Assembly: GCF_009725205.1 (NCBI RefSeq)
Contig: NZ_WNZY01000001.1
Location: 372,001-436,000, forward strand
Source: Paenibacillus timonensis
Lineage (GTDB): Bacteria; Bacillota; Bacilli; Paenibacillales; Paenibacillaceae
Length of the DNA stretch: 64,000 nucleotides
Direction: 5' to 3'
This document shows, one piece after another, positions 9,130-17,431 of this stretch (position 1 is the stretch's first letter; each line of letters opens with the position of its first letter). The notes beneath the pieces are model-generated. The model was not told the DNA's origin. It made no database searches and was given only the letters and a program-made list of their open reading frames with translations. The translations under genes were made by a program, and so were the position numbers.

Positions 9130-10673
9130 TGGTGAAATCCCCAATCTCTTACACGAATCCGATTTTACCCGGATTTTACCCCGACCCGAGCATCACTCGG
9201 GCCGGGGATGATTTTTATTTGGTGAATAGTTCGTTTGAATACTTCCCCGGCGTACCGATCTTTCACAGTCGGGATTTAATCCATTGGGAACAGATCGGCC
9301 ATGTGCTGGATCGGCCAAGCCAATTGGATCTTCGAGATCGGTTAAGCTCGGACGGGATTTATGCGCCGACGATCCGGCATCACGACGGCGTGTTCTACAT
9401 GATCACGACCGATGTGCGGGGGATCGGTAATTTTTACGTCACGGCCACCGATCCCGCAGGCCCATGGTCCGATCCGATCCGCATCCCGTATGGCGGGATC
9501 GATCCGTCGCTGTTCTTCGATGAGGACGGGAAGGTTTACGTGACGGCGCAGCAAGGCGCAGATTACGATTCCCACGCCATCCAATACGAAATCGATATTG
9601 CGACCGGGGAAGCGTTAAGTGAGCCGGTAGTCATCTGGCACGGCGACGGCGGGCCTTGGACGGAGGGGCCGCATTTGTACAAGATTCGCGGCATGTATTA
9701 CATCATGACCGCCTCGGGTGGTACGGCCAAGGACCACCGGGAAATCATCGGCCGCGGCACCAGTCCATATGGACCGTTTGAGCTGTACCCGGAGCCGATA
9801 TTAACTCACCGCAGCATCGAGCATCCGATTCAATATCTCGGTCATGCAGATTTGATCGAAGACCCGAACGGCGATTGGTGGGCCGTCTTTCTGGGGGTCC
9901 GGTTAGTTGGTTCCGGCTATAGTGTGCTGGGGCGGGAAACGTTCCTTGCGCCGGTTACCTGGAGCGAGGATGGCTGGCCGATGATCGACAACAATGAAGG
10001 TATGGTTCAGCTCCAAATGAGCGTGCCACGGGTGCCGGGGAGAGGGTCGGAGAACGCCGTGGATTCCGCCTTGGCAGAGAAAGACGATTTCGATGGAGAT
10101 ACGTTGTCCCCGGCCTGGACGTTCCTTCGTAACCCGGCGGATGAGAGCTGGTCGCTGAACGAACGACCGGGCTGGCTGACTTTACGTGGGCAGGCCGCGG
10201 GGTTGAACGACGTGGCTCCGGTCGCTTTCGTCGGCATAAGGCAGCAGCGAGTCCAAGCGGAATGGAGCACGTTGTTGCAATTCAAAGGGATCCAGAATGG
10301 CGAAGAAGCCGGTTTATGTGCCCGCCGGGATGAGGCTGCTCATTACGAGGTGTTTCTAACTAGGGACGACGGTCAGAATAAGGTTGTTGCCCGGGTAACC
10401 GTCCGCGGGGAGACACGAATTGCGGTCATCGTGCCGGTGTATACGGACGCGATTCATTTGAAGATCCTCTCGGACGAGAGCAAGTACACGCTTTGTTATT
10501 CCTTGGACGGTCGGCAGTGGACCGAATTGGCTTCGGAAACTGCGTTAGCTTTGTCCCCCGAGGATTATGTCCGGAAGATGTGCTTTACCGGCGTTATCAT
10601 CGGTCTGTACGCCTCGGGCAACGGTGCGGCATGCGCGGCCCCGGCTTGCTTCGATTGGTTTGACATCCGGTAA
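9129..10673 (+). CDS. Glycoside hydrolase family 43 (beta-xylosidase / arabinofuranosidase), intracellular
   Basis: A 514-residue five-bladed beta-propeller hydrolase with a C-terminal beta-sandwich. The three GH43 acids are visible: Asp in NPILPGFYPDPS (base), Asp in GGIDPSLFFDEDG (pKa modulator) and Glu in WTEGPHLYK (acid). There is no signal peptide, so it acts in the cytoplasm on imported oligosaccharides, releasing xylose or arabinose. The start overlaps the permease stop and the stop overlaps the next frame, both as TAATG. The GHADLIEDPNGDWWAVFLGVR region differs from the second GH43 of this window, so the two probably belong to different GH43 subfamilies and differ in substrate. The exact specificity cannot be read from sequence. 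Confidence 0.9.
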   Translation: MVKSPISYTNPILPGFYPDPSITRAGDDFYLVNSSFEYFPGVPIFHSRDLIHWEQIGHVLDRPSQLDLRDRLSSDGIYAPTIRHHDGVFYMITTDVRGIGNFYVTATDPAGPWSDPIRIPYGGIDPSLFFDEDGKVYVTAQQGADYDSHAIQYEIDIATGEALSEPVVIWHGDGGPWTEGPHLYKIRGMYYIMTASGGTAKDHREIIGRGTSPYGPFELYPEPILTHRSIEHPIQYLGHADLIEDPNGDWWAVFLGVRLVGSGYSVLGRETFLAPVTWSEDGWPMIDNNEGMVQLQMSVPRVPGRGSENAVDSALAEKDDFDGDTLSPAWTFLRNPADESWSLNERPGWLTLRGQAAGLNDVAPVAFVGIRQQRVQAEWSTLLQFKGIQNGEEAGLCARRDEAAHYEVFLTRDDGQNKVVARVTVRGETRIAVIVPVYTDAIHLKILSDESKYTLCYSLDGRQWTELASETALALSPEDYVRKMCFTGVIIGLYASGNGAACAAPACFDWFDIR

Positions 10674-10702
10674 TGACACAGGTTGCAGGGAGGTTGCGAG
10701 AT

Positions 10703-11725
10703 ATGAATCAAAGGTTCAGTGACGAACCGGCATTAAAACAAGGGTTCGTAGACGATTTCAAAATCGGTGCGGCGGTCAATCCGTTGACGATCCGGACCCA
10801 GGAGTCCCTGCTGGCTTATCATTTTAACAGCATGACTGCGGAGAACGAGATGAAATTCGTCAGCTTGCATCCCGAGGAGCAGACCTATACGTTCGAAGCT
10901 GCGGATCGGCTCGTCGAATTCGCCCGAACGCACGGCATGGCCATGCGCGGACATACGTTGGTATGGCACAACCAGACGTCAGATTGGCTGTTTCGAGATG
11001 GCCAAGGTGGGACGGTTAGCAAGGATGTGCTGCTGGAGCGGGTCCGGGAGCATATTCATACCGTGGTGGGCCGGTACAAGAACGACATCTACGCCTGGGA
11101 TGTCGTTAACGAGGCGATTGCGGATGAGGGGGAGGCGCTGCTGCGCACCTCGAAGTGGACGGAGATTGCGGGCCCCGATTTTATCGCCAAAGCGTTTGAA
11201 TATGCGCATGAGGCTGATCCGCAGGCCTTGTTGTTTTATAACGATTACAACGAATCCAACCCCCAGAAGCGCGATAAGATCTATGCACTCGTCCAATCGT
11301 TGCTGGAGCAAGGGGTGCCGATTCATGGCATCGGCTTGCAGGCCCACTGGAACTTGTACGACCCGTCGCTGGATGAGATTCGGGCAGCGATCGAGAAGTA
11401 TGCCTCCCTTGGGCTTCAATTGCAATTAACCGAACTGGATGTCTCGATGTTCCGTTTCGAGGATCGGCGAACCGACTTGACCTCTCCTGATCCGGCCATG
11501 CTGGAGCTTCAAGCCGAACGTTATGAGGCGGTGTTCCGGCTGCTGATGGAGTATCGTCAGATCATCAGCGGGGTAACCTTCTGGGGGGCAGCGGACGATT
11601 ACACATGGCTGGATGATTTTCCGGTCCGTGGACGGAAGAACTGGCCGTTTCTATTCGATGCGGCGCATCAGCCGAAGCCTGCGTTTGAACGCGTCGCGGC
11701 TCTTGCTAAGGAGAAGCGATCATGA
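10703..11725 (+). CDS. xynA2: GH10 endo-1,4-beta-xylanase, intracellular
   Basis: A 340-residue (beta/alpha)8 enzyme. The acid/base is Glu137 in WDVVNEAI and the nucleophile is Glu244 in LTELDVSM; the GH10 motif TLVWHNQT and the C-terminal GVTFWGAAD also fit. It has no signal peptide and no carbohydrate-binding module, as in the small intracellular xylanases that shorten imported oligosaccharides. ATG 10703 was preferred because GGGAGGT lies eight bases before it; an in-frame ATG at 10673 overlaps the previous stop but lacks a ribosome site. The GH67 gene start overlaps its stop (ATGA). The symbol follows the naming used for Paenibacillus aldouronate clusters, from memory. Confidence 0.92.
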   Translation: MNQRFSDEPALKQGFVDDFKIGAAVNPLTIRTQESLLAYHFNSMTAENEMKFVSLHPEEQTYTFEAADRLVEFARTHGMAMRGHTLVWHNQTSDWLFRDGQGGTVSKDVLLERVREHIHTVVGRYKNDIYAWDVVNEAIADEGEALLRTSKWTEIAGPDFIAKAFEYAHEADPQALLFYNDYNESNPQKRDKIYALVQSLLEQGVPIHGIGLQAHWNLYDPSLDEIRAAIEKYASLGLQLQLTELDVSMFRFEDRRTDLTSPDPAMLELQAERYEAVFRLLMEYRQIISGVTFWGAADDYTWLDDFPVRGRKNWPFLFDAAHQPKPAFERVAALAKEKRS

Positions 11726-13794
11726 ACGACAGCACGCTATATAAAGCATGGCTGCAGTCTGAAAGGAAGCCGGAAGGCGAACCCTTCGACCAGTATCGTC
11801 GACTGCTGGGGCGTATTGTCGTCAAAGGGGAGCAGCACGGCAGGGTGTTCAACACGGCGGTCGCTGAGTTGATAGATGGTGTGCAGGCGATGCTGGGAAC
11901 GAGACCGGAGGTGCTGCACGAAGTTCCGCTTGCCGATTCCTGCCTTGTGTTGCGTGCAGCGGCGGAGCTTGCGTCTGGGCTTGCTCCTGAGGCGCCGAGC
12001 TGGGATAATCGGCGGGATGCTTTCGCGTTGAGATGGGTTTCGGTGAACGGGATAGAGCGGCTGGAGCTGGACGGCGGCTCTACGAGCGGCGTTTTGTATG
12101 GCGTATTCCGGTTGCTGTTCGGTATCGCGCAGGGTTGGGAGCCGGCTCGTCTGGCCACCGAGGAACAACCGGCAAACCAACTGCGGATGATCAACCAATG
12201 GGATAACGCCGACGGTTCGATCGAGCGTGGATATGCGGGGGTATCGATATTTTATCGAGATGGCGAGATCGTCCGGGATTTACAGCGGGTTCGTGATTAT
12301 GCGCGTTTGCTTGCTTCAGTAGGAATCAATGCGATCTCGATCAATAACGTGAATGTGCATGAACGGGAGACGCGTTGGATCACCGAGGAATACTTGCCAG
12401 AGGTGGCCCGCGTAGCTGAGGTGTTTCGCGATTATGGGATTGCCTTGTTTCTGAGCATCAATTTTGCGGCGCCGCTGTCTCTGGGTGATTCGGAGACAGC
12501 GGATCCGTTAGATTCGGAAGTTCGCCGGTGGTGGGCGGAGGCCGCGACCCGGATCTACCGGTATATCCCGGATTTCGGCGGATTCGTGGTGAAGGCGGAT
12601 TCCGAGCATCGTCCGGGCCCGTTCGCTTACGGACGGGATCATGCCGACGGCGCGAACATGTTGGCGGAAGCCTTGGCCCCATTCGGCGGACTGGTGATTT
12701 GGCGCTGCTTCGTTTACAACTGCATGCAGGATTGGCGGGATCGTTCGACAGATCGAGCCCGCGCCGCGTATGACCATTTCAAGCCGCTGGACGGGAAGTT
12801 CCACGACAACGTGCTGCTGCAAATCAAGAATGGACCGATGGATTTTCAGGTGCGGGAGCCGGTATCTCCATTGTTTGGCGCGATGCAGCACACGAACCAA
12901 ATGATCGAATTCCAAATCACGCAGGAGTACACGGGTCAGCAGCGTCATCTGTGTTATCTGGTCCCGCAGTGGAAGCAGGTGCTTGATTTCAATACACATG
13001 CGGCGAACGCGGGGGCAGAGGTGAAGCATGTCGTGGACGGATCATTGTTCGGCATGAAATACAGCGGCGTGGCAGCGGTGTCCAATATCGGCGATGACGA
13101 AAATTGGACCGGACATCCGTTGGCACAGGCTAACCTGTACGGTTACGGCCGGCTGACCTGGGATCCGGGGCTCTCCTCGGAGCAGATTGCCGAGGAATGG
13201 GCCGACCTGACCTTCGGCAGCGACCCGGAGGTAACCGGACCGATCCGCGAGATGTTGATGGCCTCCTGGCCGATTTATGAGAGTTACACGGCACCGCTAG
13301 GTGTGGGCTGGATGGTTGTGCCGCACTCCCATTACGGGCCGGATGTCGATGGGTATGAGTATTCGCGTTGGGGAACGTATCATTTTGCCGACCGGGACGG
13401 AATTGGGGTCGACCGGACGATGGCCACGGGGACGGGATATACGGCGCAGTATTTCAGCCCAAACCAAGAAATGTACGATTCGCTGGAGAGGTGTCCGGAT
13501 GAGCTGTTATTATTTTTTCACCACGTATCTTACAGTTACCGGCTGCATTCCGGAAATACGGTGATTCAGCACATCTATGACACCCACTTTGCAGGAGCCG
13601 AGGCGGCGGAGGAACTGGCGCATGTCTGGGATGCACAGGTGCTTCGGGATCGGGTGGATCCGTTGCGACATGCCGAGGTGGCGAGCCGGCTGGCCGAGCA
13701 GGCCGAACACGCCAAGCATTGGCGTGACGTAATCAACACGTATTTTTATCGTAAATCCGGGGTGCCTGACGAACGGGGAAGAACGATTTACTAA
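11722..13794 (+). CDS. aguA: GH67 alpha-glucuronidase
   Basis: A 690-residue enzyme of the usual AguA length. It removes (4-O-methyl)glucuronate from the non-reducing end of aldouronates once they are inside the cell. The presumed catalytic acids are visible in [11 protein letters not shown] (Glu), [11 protein letters not shown] (Asp) and [10 protein letters not shown] (Glu). It is cytoplasmic, with no signal peptide. The start overlaps the xylanase stop by four bases and is preceded by AAGGAG. Glucuronate released here would feed the uxuA/uxuB genes found 10 kb downstream. A strong terminator follows at 13855. Confidence 0.95.
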   Translation: MNDSTLYKAWLQSERKPEGEPFDQYRRLLGRIVVKGEQHGRVFNTAVAELIDGVQAMLGTRPEVLHEVPLADSCLVLRAAAELASGLAPEAPSWDNRRDAFALRWVSVNGIERLELDGGSTSGVLYGVFRLLFGIAQGWEPARLATEEQPANQLRMINQWDNADGSIERGYAGVSIFYRDGEIVRDLQRVRDYARLLASVGINAISINNVNVHERETRWITEEYLPEVARVAEVFRDYGIALFLSINFAAPLSLGDSETADPLDSEVRRWWAEAATRIYRYIPDFGGFVVKADSEHRPGPFAYGRDHADGANMLAEALAPFGGLVIWRCFVYNCMQDWRDRSTDRARAAYDHFKPLDGKFHDNVLLQIKNGPMDFQVREPVSPLFGAMQHTNQMIEFQITQEYTGQQRHLCYLVPQWKQVLDFNTHAANAGAEVKHVVDGSLFGMKYSGVAAVSNIGDDENWTGHPLAQANLYGYGRLTWDPGLSSEQIAEEWADLTFGSDPEVTGPIREMLMASWPIYESYTAPLGVGWMVVPHSHYGPDVDGYEYSRWGTYHFADRDGIGVDRTMATGTGYTAQYFSPNQEMYDSLERCPDELLLFFHHVSYSYRLHSGNTVIQHIYDTHFAGAEAAEELAHVWDAQVLRDRVDPLRHAEVASRLAEQAEHAKHWRDVINTYFYRKSGVPDERGRTIY

Positions 13795-13854
13795 GCGGAG
13801 AATCGGAAAAAGGGAAACGCTTTATTCTACGGGCGTTTTCGGTGTAATATAGAA

Positions 13855-13883
13855 AGAGGTCCTTCTGTTGAAGGGCCTCTTTT
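13855..13883 (+). terminator. Terminator of the xylan operon
   Basis: AGAGGTCCTTC pairs with GAAGGGCCTCT (one G-U pair) around TGTT and is followed by TTT. It stands 60 bases after the GH67 stop. A looser inverted repeat (GAAACGC / GCGTTTTC, about 13814-13841) lies just before it. Confidence 0.75.
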
Positions 13884-13941
13884 GAAGCGTGTAGAACCTA
13901 TTGGAGACTTAGACACCACCAAACCTTAGGAGGGAAGACCG

Positions 13942-14925
13942 ATGAAATATCGGGAGCTCGGAAATACGGGACTGCAAGTCAGCGAAGTCAGCTTTGGCAC
14001 ATGGGCCATCGGCGGGAGCTGGGGAAATACCAATGATGATGAGGCCTTGAAGGGCTTGGATAAAGCGATTGGAGAAGGCGTCAATTTCTTCGATACGGCG
14101 GACGTGTACGGCGACGGGCATGCCGAGCAGCTACTCGCCAAAGCGACCAAAGGGAAGGAAGACGACATTCATGTCGCGACGAAATTTTGCCGCGCCGGCG
14201 ATATTCATGACCTCGAGACCTATTCGGAAGCGCGGGTGCGGGCTTACTGCGAAGCCAGTCTGAAACGGCTGGAGCGCGAGCGCATCGACCTGTACCAAAT
14301 CCATTGCCCGCCGTTGTCCGTGCTAAAGGACGGTCGGGTGTTCGAGGTGTTGGACAAGCTGCAGGCCGAGGGTAAAATCCGCCACTATGGCGTCAGTGTA
14401 GAGACGGTGGAAGAAGGCTTGTTCTGCCTTGGGGTTCCCGGGGTTAAAGCGCTGCAGGTGATTCTGAACCTGTTCCGCCAAAAACCGCTGACGCAGTTGC
14501 TGCCAAAGGCACAGGAATCGGGTGTCGGCATCCTCGTGCGTCTTCCGCTGGCCAGCGGCCTGCTGACCGGCAAGTTCAAGCCGGACACGACCTTTGCAGC
14601 GGACGATCACCGCAGCTTTAACGCTAATGGCGAGCAATTTAACGTCGGCGAGACGTTTGCGGGCTTGCCGTTCACCAAGGGCGTTGAGCTGGCGGCACAG
14701 CTGGACTGGATCGCCGAAGGGCGCGGCGACATGGCCCGCGCGGCGATGCGCTGGATTCTCGATCAGCCGGAAGTGACCTGCGTGATCCCTGGCTTCCGCA
14801 ACGTGCGCCAAGTCGAGGACAACCTTGGTGCGATCGGCGTGCCTTCGTTCAGCGAAGCGGAATTGATGCGACTGGCGGCCTTCTACCAAAACGAAGTGGC
14901 TCAGCACATTCGCGGGGCGTACTGA
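13942..14925 (+). CDS. Aldo/keto reductase
   Basis: A 327-residue (beta/alpha)8 NAD(P)H-dependent oxidoreductase. The AKR catalytic tetrad can be followed: Asp in NFFDTADVYG, Tyr in the same motif, Lys in VATKF and His in YQIHCPP. The C-terminal cofactor region includes CVIPGFRNVRQVEDN. An AGGAGGG ribosome site lies eight bases before the ATG. It sits between the xylan operon terminator and the minus-strand TrpD2-like gene, and appears to be a single-gene unit. The substrate is unknown; the place next to pentose genes does not prove a sugar role. Confidence 0.9.
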   Translation: MKYRELGNTGLQVSEVSFGTWAIGGSWGNTNDDEALKGLDKAIGEGVNFFDTADVYGDGHAEQLLAKATKGKEDDIHVATKFCRAGDIHDLETYSEARVRAYCEASLKRLERERIDLYQIHCPPLSVLKDGRVFEVLDKLQAEGKIRHYGVSVETVEEGLFCLGVPGVKALQVILNLFRQKPLTQLLPKAQESGVGILVRLPLASGLLTGKFKPDTTFAADDHRSFNANGEQFNVGETFAGLPFTKGVELAAQLDWIAEGRGDMARAAMRWILDQPEVTCVIPGFRNVRQVEDNLGAIGVPSFSEAELMRLAAFYQNEVAQHIRGAY

Positions 14926-15202
14926 CACGGGGCTGTGCCTGGTGCCTGATGACGGGTCCCTGGTGCTGGGACGCTCGGTGACCGAGTTAGCAGCGAAATA
15001 AGGTGAAGAAGGGTCTTATTTCGCACGATTCGCGTCCGGCAGCCCCAATAGAGGTACAAAATCACCTTATTTATCGGTTGTGGCCGTATTACGGGCACTT
15101 TTCCAGGGAATAAAGTGATTTTATGGCGTTATTTTTGGCGATTGGGTCAAATACAACGAAATAAGGTGAAAATTCACCGCTATTTCGACCATAGCTAAAG
15201 AG
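14926..15202. repeat. Intergenic cluster of AAATAAGGTGA inverted repeats
   Basis: This gap of nearly 300 bases has no gene. It holds GCGAAATAAG (14993-15002) facing CTTATTTCGC (15015-15024), an inverted copy AAATCACCTTATTT near 15059-15072, and CGAAATAAGGTGAA (15157-15170) facing TTCACCGCTATTTCG (15172-15186). The recurring word is GAAATAAGGTGA in both orientations. Near 14940-14970 there are also small direct repeats of GGTGC(C/T) words. No promoter stands out. Similar word-based clusters occur in three other gaps of this window. Confidence 0.6.
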
Positions 15203-15246
15203 AAAGCCTCCCATCAGCCTGGAATCAGGCTTGATGGGGGGCTTTT
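15203..15246. terminator. Bidirectional terminator overlapping the end of the TrpD2-like gene
   Basis: AAAGCCTCCCATCAGCCTG (15203-15221) pairs with the sequence 15226-15245 ending in GGGGGGCTTT, around a GAAT loop, with A-rich and T-rich flanks on both sides. It serves two converging genes. The TGA stop of the minus-strand gene (15225-15227) lies at the loop edge, so one arm codes for the last residues of that protein. Confidence 0.8.
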
Positions 15247-16304
15247 GCGCGTTCTGCGGCGACGGCCTGCTCCAGGCGCAGCGTATCGCGCCAACTGCAG
15301 TAAGTCGCCCACGGGCTGCCGTCGTCCAGCAGCGCTTTGCAGGTATAGATGCCCTCCTCGACGGAATCGACACGCCCGGCAAGCTCCAGGCGAACCGCCC
15401 CGTTCAGCAGCACCTGATTCACGTAAGCCGGATGGGCCTGGCCTTGCAGCACCTGTTCGGTGATCTGGAGCTGCTTGGTCACAGTCCAGGCCGTATCGTC
15501 CTCTTCCGGCAGCGGGGTGTCTAAACCGTAGGTCTCCGGGTCGACTAACTGCAACCTGGCCTCGCCGCCTCCCACCACATAGGTGCGCGTCGGGCGGTCG
15601 ATAAACAGATCCTCTGAGCCCTGAGCGCCTTGGACGATCAACGCCCTCCGGTAATCCAACTGCTCGATAAGCTGGGCCATCCGGTCGAACACCGTGTTGT
15701 GGTATACACCGTATACCAAATAAGGCGAGTCGCTGAAGTCCAGCAGCTTCTCGATCGTATTCAGGATCGTCCGCAAGCCTAGCTCCTCGCGGATCGGGCG
15801 AAGCTTCGCAAGCGGTGGGCACCAGACCTCCGCCGGCACGAAGCGGACCCCGGCAAAATCGGCTGGACGCGCAGCCGGTGCCCATTCCATCAATCGGCTG
15901 TCGACGCCTAACCCGCCAAGCAGATCGGTTAGAGTCACCCCCCATTTCGGCGGGAGTGACGGGGTGCCGTGCAAGGTGACGGGTAATCCCCCTGCTGCCA
16001 GCAGGAAGGAGGTAGCGAACGTTGCCATAAAGGAGGTGGTTCGGCCGTCGTAAGGTCCGGCGCAGTCCAATCCCTGCGGGATAGGTGAGCGGTGGGCATG
16101 CTTACGGAAGGCGATCACGAACGCCTTCAGCTCCTCAACACTCTCCAGCTTGATCCGCTGTGCCATGAAGAAGGCACCGATTTGCGCCGGTGTCGCTTGG
16201 CCTCCGATCATCAGATCGGCAGCCGCGCTCGCCTCCTCGTAAGTCAGGTCGCGGGCGCCTCTCTTGCCTCGGCCTACTTCCTTCAGGATTTCTGTCATCG
16301 TCAT
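15225..16304 (-). CDS. TrpD2/YbiB-like member of the anthranilate phosphoribosyltransferase fold
   Basis: A 359-residue protein with the helical N-terminal domain (ADLMIGGQATPAQIGAFFMA) and glycosyltransferase 3 fold of TrpD. The GTGGD phosphoribosyl-diphosphate loop of true TrpD is replaced by CAGPYDGRTTSF, and LLAAGGLPVTLHG follows; both look like the TrpD2 branch, whose known members do not make tryptophan. The start was set at 16304 (AAAGGAGGG seven bases upstream) rather than the in-frame ATG at 16331. It is 62 bases downstream of the ANTAR regulator on the same strand, so the two probably form an operon divergent from nirBD. The function is unknown; the context suggests a tie to nitrite assimilation. 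Confidence 0.8.
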   Translation of the reverse strand: MTMTEILKEVGRGKRGARDLTYEEASAAADLMIGGQATPAQIGAFFMAQRIKLESVEELKAFVIAFRKHAHRSPIPQGLDCAGPYDGRTTSFMATFATSFLLAAGGLPVTLHGTPSLPPKWGVTLTDLLGGLGVDSRLMEWAPAARPADFAGVRFVPAEVWCPPLAKLRPIREELGLRTILNTIEKLLDFSDSPYLVYGVYHNTVFDRMAQLIEQLDYRRALIVQGAQGSEDLFIDRPTRTYVVGGGEARLQLVDPETYGLDTPLPEEDDTAWTVTKQLQITEQVLQGQAHPAYVNQVLLNGAVRLELAGRVDSVEEGIYTCKALLDDGSPWATYCSWRDTLRLEQAVAAERAKAPHQA

Positions 16305-16366
16305 CGAGAGCCCTCCTTTATTTGCAAGCAATTTAAAAGTTCAAGTGTTTAGCGTCGAGAATCCTC

Positions 16367-16972
16367 TCAAAATTTCAATTGCTGGTGAGCTTTGACGACC
16401 GAGGTCGCCACATCCACCATCCGTTTACGCTCGTTCATCGCTCGCTTGCGTAGCAGATCATAAGCCTCGGCTTCGGATACTTTGTTGACGTCGCACAGGA
16501 TGCTCTTGGCCATGTCGATCCACTTCCGTTCCTCCAGCCGGGAAACCAATTGAGCCCGTTCATCCTGCCACGTCCGGCGCTCGAAGAAATGCTTGGCGCT
16601 GAAGTGAAGCGCCCAATGCAGTTCAGACGCCGTCATGGTTGGGGATAGCAGGCCGTCGACGGGGACCTCGGTTTCGCAAGCCTCCAGTGAGGAACTCGCC
16701 GTTTCGGGGCTGCACCACCATAAGAGCGGGAGCGGCCTCCACCTAAGCAGCAACGTGCCCCAGCGTTGCATGCCCTCGATCGGCATATCCAGCACCGCGG
16801 CGTCAAATTCCTTGATCCGCTTGCGGATTAACGGTTCCTGACAGGAGGCAAACACCTGATACCCGCTGGTTTTGAGGAGGGTTTCGGGTTCAGCCAAGGG
16901 GAAAGACTTCGAGGAATCTGTCGGAGCAGTCCCGGGTAATACAGCTTCGCGAATGACCAATAAGAAGCGCAT
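16367..16972 (-). CDS. ANTAR-domain antiterminator with a degenerate receiver
   Basis: A 201-residue regulator. The C-terminal ANTAR domain (about residues 135-195) shows the three-helix pattern LEERKWIDMAKSIL...EAYDLLRKRAMNERKRMVDVA. The N-terminal part resembles a receiver (VLDMPIEG near residue 62), but the usual paired acids after the first strand (here LLVIREA) and the conserved Lys are missing, so control by phosphorylation is doubtful. ANTAR proteins bind paired hexaloop RNA hairpins and prevent termination; such hairpins lie in the nirB leader 330 bases away. ATG 16972 has AGGAGGG upstream at about 11 bases, whereas ATG 16996 has no ribosome site. Confidence 0.87.
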   Translation of the reverse strand: MRFLLVIREAVLPGTAPTDSSKSFPLAEPETLLKTSGYQVFASCQEPLIRKRIKEFDAAVLDMPIEGMQRWGTLLLRWRPLPLLWWCSPETASSSLEACETEVPVDGLLSPTMTASELHWALHFSAKHFFERRTWQDERAQLVSRLEERKWIDMAKSILCDVNKVSEAEAYDLLRKRAMNERKRMVDVATSVVKAHQQLKF

Positions 16973-17153
16973 CGAGAGGTGATCCCTCCTATCCATAACG
17001 GTGTGTTTCCAGATCTAAGCGGGTGCTTAGCTTTAAAGCGGTAAAGGAAAAGGCGTCGCTGTCTGGTTGCAGGGAAAGAAAACCTAACATTGAATTTTAA
17101 ATTTAAAGGGATAAGTGTATTTTCGCGCCTTTTTTCTGAAAAATCAATACATA

Positions 17154-17170
17154 TGTCACATTAACTTACA
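17154..17170. promoter_or_regulatory. GlnR/TnrA-type site 1 upstream of nirB
   Basis: TGTCACATTAACTTACA fits the GlnR/TnrA consensus TGTNA-N7-TNACA exactly. It is centred about 80 bases before the predicted nirB start of transcription, and 43 bases (about four helical turns) from the second site. It is placed suitably for an activating role under nitrogen limitation, and may also serve the divergent ANTAR gene. Confidence 0.7.
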
Positions 17171-17196
17171 TTAAAAATTTCGATTACTCAATTTTA

Positions 17197-17213
17197 TGTA
17201 ATATATATTGACA
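17197..17213. promoter_or_regulatory. GlnR/TnrA-type site 2 covering the nirB -35 box
   Basis: TGTAATATATATTGACA also fits TGTNA-N7-TNACA exactly, and its last six bases are the -35 hexamer TTGACA of the nirB promoter. Protein bound here would compete with RNA polymerase, so this site is likely to repress, unlike the upstream one. The A+T-rich core makes a chance match somewhat easier. Confidence 0.6.
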
Positions 17214-17236
17214 TCGTCACCATCCTCTTATATAGT
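17208..17236 (+). promoter_or_regulatory. nirB promoter
   Basis: TTGACA (17208-17213), a 17-base spacer and TATAGT (17231-17236) form a good SigA promoter. Transcription would begin near 17243, giving a leader of about 190 bases before the nirB ATG. Confidence 0.75.
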
Positions 17237-17297
17237 AAATGACAACCAAACGCTGGATTCACACGAATGTCATTCAAAATTCCATAAAGGAATGCTG

Positions 17298-17313
17298 GGC
17301 ACAATGAGGTGCC
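17298..17313 (+). promoter_or_regulatory. ANTAR RNA hairpin P1 in the nirB leader
   Basis: GGCAC (17298-17302) and GTGCC (17309-17313) enclose the hexaloop AATGAG. A at loop position 1 and G at position 4 are the two bases that define ANTAR target hairpins. The stem is perfect over five pairs. Confidence 0.75.
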
Positions 17314-17323
17314 TGCAAGAAGC

Positions 17324-17335
17324 GGCAATGGAGCC
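17324..17335 (+). promoter_or_regulatory. ANTAR RNA hairpin P2 in the nirB leader, overlapping the terminator
   Basis: GGC (17324-17326) and GCC (17333-17335) enclose the hexaloop AATGGA, again A1 and G4, ten bases after P1. The stem is short (three pairs). Its 3' arm is also the beginning of the terminator's 5' arm, so P2 and the terminator cannot form together, as the ANTAR mechanism requires. Confidence 0.65.
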
Positions 17336-17397
17336 TGTCTTCGCAACCCAAGGAAAAACGCAAAAGTGCGTCTTTCTAGGGGCGAGACGGGCTTTTT
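17332..17397 (+). terminator. Regulated leader terminator of the nirB operon
   Basis: AGCCTGTCTTCGC (17332-17344) pairs with GCGAGACGGGCT (17382-17393) with one bulge and one G-U pair, followed by TTTTT and a further T-rich stretch. A small hairpin (ACGC/GCGT, 17358-17371) sits in the loop. It stands 35 bases before the nirB ATG, so by default it should stop transcription before nirB unless the ANTAR protein favours P2. Confidence 0.8.
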
Positions 17398-17431
17398 GTG
17401 TTTTTCGCGATTCGAGAAAGGGGAGACGGAG

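Noticed and set aside
13814..13841. cre-like GGGAAACGCTTTAT after the GH67 gene
   Set aside because: Three mismatches to the consensus, and it lies downstream of the operon, before a terminator.
17309..17431. Upstream extension of the nirB frame through the leader
   Set aside because: It overlaps the terminator and ANTAR hairpins and would add 41 residues unlike any NirB; ATG 17432 has the ribosome site.
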